Below the pieces are notes generated by a model, which was not told the DNA's origin, ran no database searches, and was given only the letters and a program-made list of their open reading frames with translations. A stretch of 64,000 nucleotides of DNA from M3 sp045133615. Lineage in GTDB: Bacteria > Bacteroidota > Bacteroidia > Bacteroidales > Muribaculaceae. The position numbers and the translations under genes were made by a program. Positions 61,011 through 64,000 of this stretch are shown here, piece after piece. The stretch is taken from positions 4,823 through 68,822 of the forward strand of contig JBGUUQ010000037.1 in NCBI GenBank assembly GCA_045133615.1, written 5' to 3'. The number at the start of each line of letters is the position of its first letter. The stretch's first letter is position 1.

Positions 61011-61838
61011 TTATAAGTCGTGTGGAATTATGTCGGCGAGGATGGAGGGGTCGACGGCTGGGATGGGGGTGGAATGGCGACGGGTGAAGATGGTGGCGGT
61101 GAGTGGGGTGTCGAGTGCTCGTATGGCGGGTTCGGCTCCTTGGTCGGGTGTGTTGATGAGGGGTCGGAAGAGGTGGAGGGAGAGACGCTCGATGAGTGGG
61201 TTGTCGATGGTGATGATGGGGGTGTCGACGATGCCGGGGTCGGAGCAGTTGACGCGGATATGGCGGGGTGAGAGGGCGCAGGCGAGGTGTCGGGCGTAGA
61301 GGGTGAGCATGAGTTTGGAGCGGCCGTAGACGGTGAATCGTCGGAGGGGGTGTCGGGATGTGCGGGCGTATTGGAGCCAGTCGGGGCGTGGACGGACGAA
61401 GCGTCGGGTGAGTGAGGTGGTGAAGATGATGGCTGAGTCGCGTGGCATGGCGGGGATGAGGCTGTGGGTGAGGCGAAGGGTGGCGAGGCAGTTGGTCTGG
61501 GTGGCTTCTTCGTGGTGGTCGGGGGTGATGTGGATGCCGGGTGGCATGGTGCCGGCGTTGTTGAAGAGTGCTTTGAGGGGGATGTCCATTTGGAGGAATT
61601 GGCTGGTGAAGTGGTCGACGGAGTCGAATGATGTGAGGTCGAGGTGCAGGGGGGTGAGGATGGTGGGTGAGGGGATTTGCTGCCGGAGGGTGTCGATGAG
61701 GGTGTTTGCGCGGTCGAGGTTGCGGCATGCGAGGGTGATGTGGGGGACTTGTCGGGCGATGAGTGTGCGGATGATGGCTGTGCCGATGCTTCCGGTGGCT
61801 CCTGTGACGATGTGGGTGTGGGGGATGGTGGTGCTCAT
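61011..61838 (-). CDS. Short-chain dehydrogenase/reductase
   Basis: A 275-residue SDR. Nucleotide-binding TGATGSIG lies at 13-20, NNAG near 92, a Ser near 146 in IFTTSL, and the catalytic pair in YGRSK near 171. The order and ACRNLDRA after the second strand point to retinol-dehydrogenase-like or protochlorophyllide-type SDRs; the substrate cannot be told. The gene is C-rich on its coding strand. A TAACTTTG box on the minus strand is at 61856-61863, and the gene is divergent from the glycosyltransferase. Confidence 0.88.
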   Translation of the reverse strand: MSTTIPHTHIVTGATGSIGTAIIRTLIARQVPHITLACRNLDRANTLIDTLRQQIPSPTILTPLHLDLTSFDSVDHFTSQFLQMDIPLKALFNNAGTMPPGIHITPDHHEEATQTNCLATLRLTHSLIPAMPRDSAIIFTTSLTRRFVRPRPDWLQYARTSRHPLRRFTVYGRSKLMLTLYARHLACALSPRHIRVNCSDPGIVDTPIITIDNPLIERLSLHLFRPLINTPDQGAEPAIRALDTPLTATIFTRRHSTPIPAVDPSILADIIPHDL

Positions 61839-61855
61839 TGTGGATTGATTTTTCT

Positions 61856-61863
61856 CAAAGTTA
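61856..61863 (-). promoter_or_regulatory. Probable -7 box of the SDR gene
   Basis: TAACTTTG on the minus strand, 17 bases before the SDR ATG. No clear -33 element was found. Confidence 0.5.
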
Positions 61864-61925
61864 CGAATTTTTCAGGAATTTTGATTTCGGATGAGTGTGG
61901 GGTCGTTAATTACGGGAGGTTTTAT

Positions 61926-61933
61926 TAATTTTG
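61926..61933 (+). promoter_or_regulatory. Probable -7 box of the glycosyltransferase gene
   Basis: TAATTTTG fits TAnnTTTG, 21 bases before the ATG at 61955. The -33 region is unclear. Confidence 0.5.
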
Positions 61934-61954
61934 CAGTCAAATATAAGCTAAAGA

Positions 61955-63127
61955 ATGTTTTCATTAGATTTTTCAATTCCGACAATCTCCCTTCTCTCCG
62001 TAGTGTTTGTTGCAGTGATGTTTCTGCTGACGGTGTATCGCCGACGTGTGGCGAGTGTGGCTCGACGTGCGGCGGAGTGCAATTCGGCGGCTGAGGCGTC
62101 GGGGCTTCCGCGTGTGTCGGTGGTGGTGTATGCCGATGTGGATGTGGAGGCGTCGTGTCTGAGGAATATGCTTGAGCAGGTGCTCGGTCAGGAGTATCCG
62201 GCGGGATATGAGGTGATAGTGATAAATGATGGGTCGAGTAGTGTGACTCGTCAGGTGGTGGAGGGTCTTGAGGCTTTGCACCCGAATCTGTATCTTTCGT
62301 TTACGCCGGATGATATGCGGAATCTTTCGCGGAGGAAGTTGGCGTTGACAATCGGTATTAAGGCTGCGAGGAGTGAGGTGGTGGTGCTTACCTGCGGGGA
62401 TGCGCGAATCGATTCGTCGCGTTGGCTTGCGTCGATGGCTCGCCATTTTGCGGAGGGGAAGGATGTGGTGATAGGCTATGCGTCGCCTGATGTGAAGGCT
62501 GACAGAGAGGTAGGATGTCGCGGACGTGCGTTTGCGAATGCGGCGGAGGCTGTGGATTATCTGTCGTCGGCGATAGGTGGGCGTGCGTATCGCGGTACGG
62601 GCTATAATATGGCTTATAGACGAGAGGTGTTTTTCGATAATAAGGGATTTTCGCGTTCGCTTAATCTGCAATATGGCGATGATGACTTGTTTGTAGATGA
62701 GGTGGCAAGGAGATATGATACGGTGGTGGAGCTGTCGAAGGATAGCCATGTGACAGTGGTGACGGATAGTCCGCGGCGATACTATCGTGAGATGCGCAGG
62801 AGATATGCGTTTACGTATCGTTTTATAAAGGGTGCTCCGCAGATGACGCTCGGCATGTGCTCGCTGATGATGTGGGTGTGGCTTGCGGCGTCGTGTGGCG
62901 CGGTGGCGTCGGCATGGGGCAACCTGCCTGTGGCGGGCGCGGTGTTGCTGCTCGGAGTGGCGCTGTGGGTGCCTGTGTTGATGGCTTGGCGGAGGACTCT
63001 GCGAGTGCTTTGTTCTCGTCGGTTGCTATTGACGTTGCCTATGATGATTTTGGTGCGTCCGTTTGTGAATGTGGCGTATAGGCTTCGCGCAAGACGGCGA
63101 GATTCGCGAAATTATACGTGGCAGTAA
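61955..63127 (+). CDS. Membrane-bound family 2 glycosyltransferase
   Basis: A 390-residue protein. An N-terminal helix (about 8-27) anchors it; the GT-A domain runs from about 52 to 290 with VSVVVYADVD, EVIVINDGSS (nucleotide-sugar Asp), GDARIDSSRWL in the DxD position, GTGYNMAYRREVF for the acceptor and YGDDDLFVDEV for the base. Three or so helices near 300-375 end the protein. It probably adds sugars in surface polysaccharide or lipid glycosylation at the inner membrane. Codons end mostly in G or T, unlike the C-ending neighbours on the other strand. It has no clear operon partner. Confidence 0.88.
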   Translation: MFSLDFSIPTISLLSVVFVAVMFLLTVYRRRVASVARRAAECNSAAEASGLPRVSVVVYADVDVEASCLRNMLEQVLGQEYPAGYEVIVINDGSSSVTRQVVEGLEALHPNLYLSFTPDDMRNLSRRKLALTIGIKAARSEVVVLTCGDARIDSSRWLASMARHFAEGKDVVIGYASPDVKADREVGCRGRAFANAAEAVDYLSSAIGGRAYRGTGYNMAYRREVFFDNKGFSRSLNLQYGDDDLFVDEVARRYDTVVELSKDSHVTVVTDSPRRYYREMRRRYAFTYRFIKGAPQMTLGMCSLMMWVWLAASCGAVASAWGNLPVAGAVLLLGVALWVPVLMAWRRTLRVLCSRRLLLTLPMMILVRPFVNVAYRLRARRRDSRNYTWQ

Positions 63128-63135
63128 TCGTTAGC

Positions 63136-63738
63136 TTATTTGTTCTTTTCGAGCCATTGCAATCTGCGCAAGTCGGGTAGGTGCTTTATTGCAAAGTTTT
63201 CAAATGAGGCTTTGAAGCCTTCGCCGTCCGGACTTGCAGCCATAAGTCCGACCATGACGGGTGTGTTGTCTTGAAACCAGCAGGTGCGCATCATTTTATA
63301 GTGCTCGTCGTCGAATGAGTAGAGTATTTCGACGGCGTCAAGACGTCGGGTGGCTTTTATCCAGACGAAATCGACCGGTTTTTCAAGTTCGATGACGCTC
63401 CAATCGCTTGTGTGATGAGTGACAACGACGCTTAAGTTGTATTTTCCGTCGACGAATTCGATTCCTGCCTTTATATAGTTGTCTTTGTCGATTCGTAGCA
63501 TGAGTCCCGCTTGATCGAACCGGCTTATATAATCTCCGCAGATTTTAGCCTTCACTTCAAATTCTCCTCCCCGTAACGCATATATGAATGGTGCGTCGTC
63601 GGCTGTGAATCCATGTTGAGTTATGCGCCAATAGTCGCTTTGAGGGGTGACCTCCATGGATAGCTTGTCGCAGTCGTATTCCCATACTTCCGGCTCATTA
63701 AACCATTGCATTTTGTCAAAAATAGATGTTTTCTTCAT
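63136..63738 (-). CDS. DUF1349 protein
   Basis: A 200-residue soluble beta-rich protein. Blocks typical of DUF1349: WRITQHGFTADDAPFIYALRGGEFEVKAKI, YISRFDQAGLMLRIDKDNYIKAGIEFVDG, VTHHTSDWSVIEL, RRLDAVEILYSFDDEHYKMMRTCWF and VGLMAASPDGEGFKASFENFAI. The fold is a concanavalin-like sandwich related to sugar-binding modules. Role and ligand are unknown. It converges with the glycosyltransferase gene, 8 bp apart. Confidence 0.92.
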   Translation of the reverse strand: MKKTSIFDKMQWFNEPEVWEYDCDKLSMEVTPQSDYWRITQHGFTADDAPFIYALRGGEFEVKAKICGDYISRFDQAGLMLRIDKDNYIKAGIEFVDGKYNLSVVVTHHTSDWSVIELEKPVDFVWIKATRRLDAVEILYSFDDEHYKMMRTCWFQDNTPVMVGLMAASPDGEGFKASFENFAIKHLPDLRRLQWLEKNK

Positions 63739-63848
63739 AAGAAATCGCTCTTTTGAATAAAAATATTATCGATTGAGGCGGTAAAAGTAGTGATAAAAAC
63801 CATTACCAGATGCATTTAGAAAATATTTTGCAGATTTTGCCGTGAAAA

Positions 63849-63880
63849 TTTGCGAGATTAAAAACTTTGCATTAACTTTG
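63849..63880 (+). promoter_or_regulatory. Promoter of tRNA-Asp
   Basis: TTTG (63849-63852), a 20-base spacer and TAACTTTG (63873-63880) match the consensus perfectly, 41 bases before the tRNA. Confidence 0.8.
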
Positions 63881-63921
63881 CACTCGCAAAACGGCAGAGA
63901 GCTGTCGGGAAGCAAAACCTT

Positions 63922-63995
63922 GGTGTGGTAGTTCAGCTGGTTAGAATACCTGCCTGTCACGCAGGGGGTCGCGGGTTCGAGTCCCGTCCATACCG
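63922..63995 (+). tRNA. tRNA-Asp (anticodon GTC)
   Basis: Acceptor stem GGTGTGG/CCATACC with one G-T pair, D arm AGTTCAGCTGGTTAGAAT, anticodon loop CTGTCAC with GTC, variable loop GGGTC, and T arm GCGGGTTCGAGTCCCGT. The discriminator base is G and CCA is not encoded. The gene ends 5 bases before the window edge. Confidence 0.95.
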
Positions 63996-64000
63996 CTGAG

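Noticed and set aside
60904..61728. 274-codon frame overlapping the SDR gene
   Set aside because: His/Pro/Arg-rich shadow of the C-rich SDR coding strand; the SDR frame has intact catalytic motifs.

Overview
The window looks like a chromosome segment of a gut-type Bacteroidales bacterium; the Muribaculaceae are my best guess but the family is inferred. Evidence seen directly: repeated promoters of the Bacteroidota type (TTTG or TTG, 19-22 bases, TAnnTTTG) in front of genes and both tRNAs; lipoproteins with an acidic stretch right after the lipobox Cys; and families that are largely restricted to Bacteroidota (DUF4494, DUF3098, DUF4831, DUF2851, N-succinylornithine carbamoyltransferase, sugar MFS of the FucP type). 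No rRNA, CRISPR array, transposase or integrase was seen.

Layout. 0.1-5.0 kb: peptide transporter, then a leftward four-gene operon (argF', formate/nitrite channel, M28 lipoprotein, SufE). 5.1-8.8 kb: rightward set DUF2156, an AAA ATPase fused to DUF4435, menA and a tiny membrane protein. 8.9-14.8 kb: two giant GLUG-repeat lipoproteins in one operon. 15.0-28.3 kb: mostly leftward housekeeping genes (tRNA-Gln, tyrS, beta-helix protein, HAD, dnaX, sugar transporter, YggS, DUF4494, IMPACT protein, then ftsX-DUF3098-uppP-truB-queA). 28.5-42.2 kb: Tricorn-like S41 protease, DUF4143 ATPase, miaB, succinate/acetate CoA-transferase, MINPP-type phosphatase, the DUF2148-Nnr-DUF4831 operon, tpx. 42.4-46.2 kb: TraB/GumN protein and an ABC/GntR operon. 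46.2-49.8 kb: an island made of modular palindromic repeats around a DUF234-type ATPase and a small two-gene cassette. 49.8-57.2 kb: GC-rich leftward genes (endonuclease I with a C-terminal frameshift, WYL regulator, sodium symporter plus NamZ-like muramidase, DUF2851). 57.2-60.8 kb: a strikingly AT-rich cassette ending in an RHS-core/toxin protein. 60.8-64 kb: SDR, glycosyltransferase, DUF1349, tRNA-Asp.

The most interesting locus is 57.1-60.8 kb. A near-perfect 125-bp direct repeat carrying the promoter region and first 18 codons of the DUF2851 gene bounds the cassette. The right copy is fused in frame to a short RHS core, which continues into an AT-rich C-terminal domain with a YkuD-like His...Ser-x-Gly-Cys pattern. 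It is followed at once by a small exported protein (candidate immunity) and three membrane proteins. This looks like a displaced polymorphic-toxin tip that has acquired a host gene's start signals.

Other notable points: a helical, hydrophobic insertion inside the second GLUG lipoprotein; a single-protein AAA-DUF4435 fusion that recalls PARIS defence but sits in tandem with menA; the mosaic palindrome island; a 44-residue ORF coupled to a DUF6169-like gene; and twin palindromes around a promoter at the left edge. All functional names rest on reading the translated sequence and recalled family features; no database search was run.
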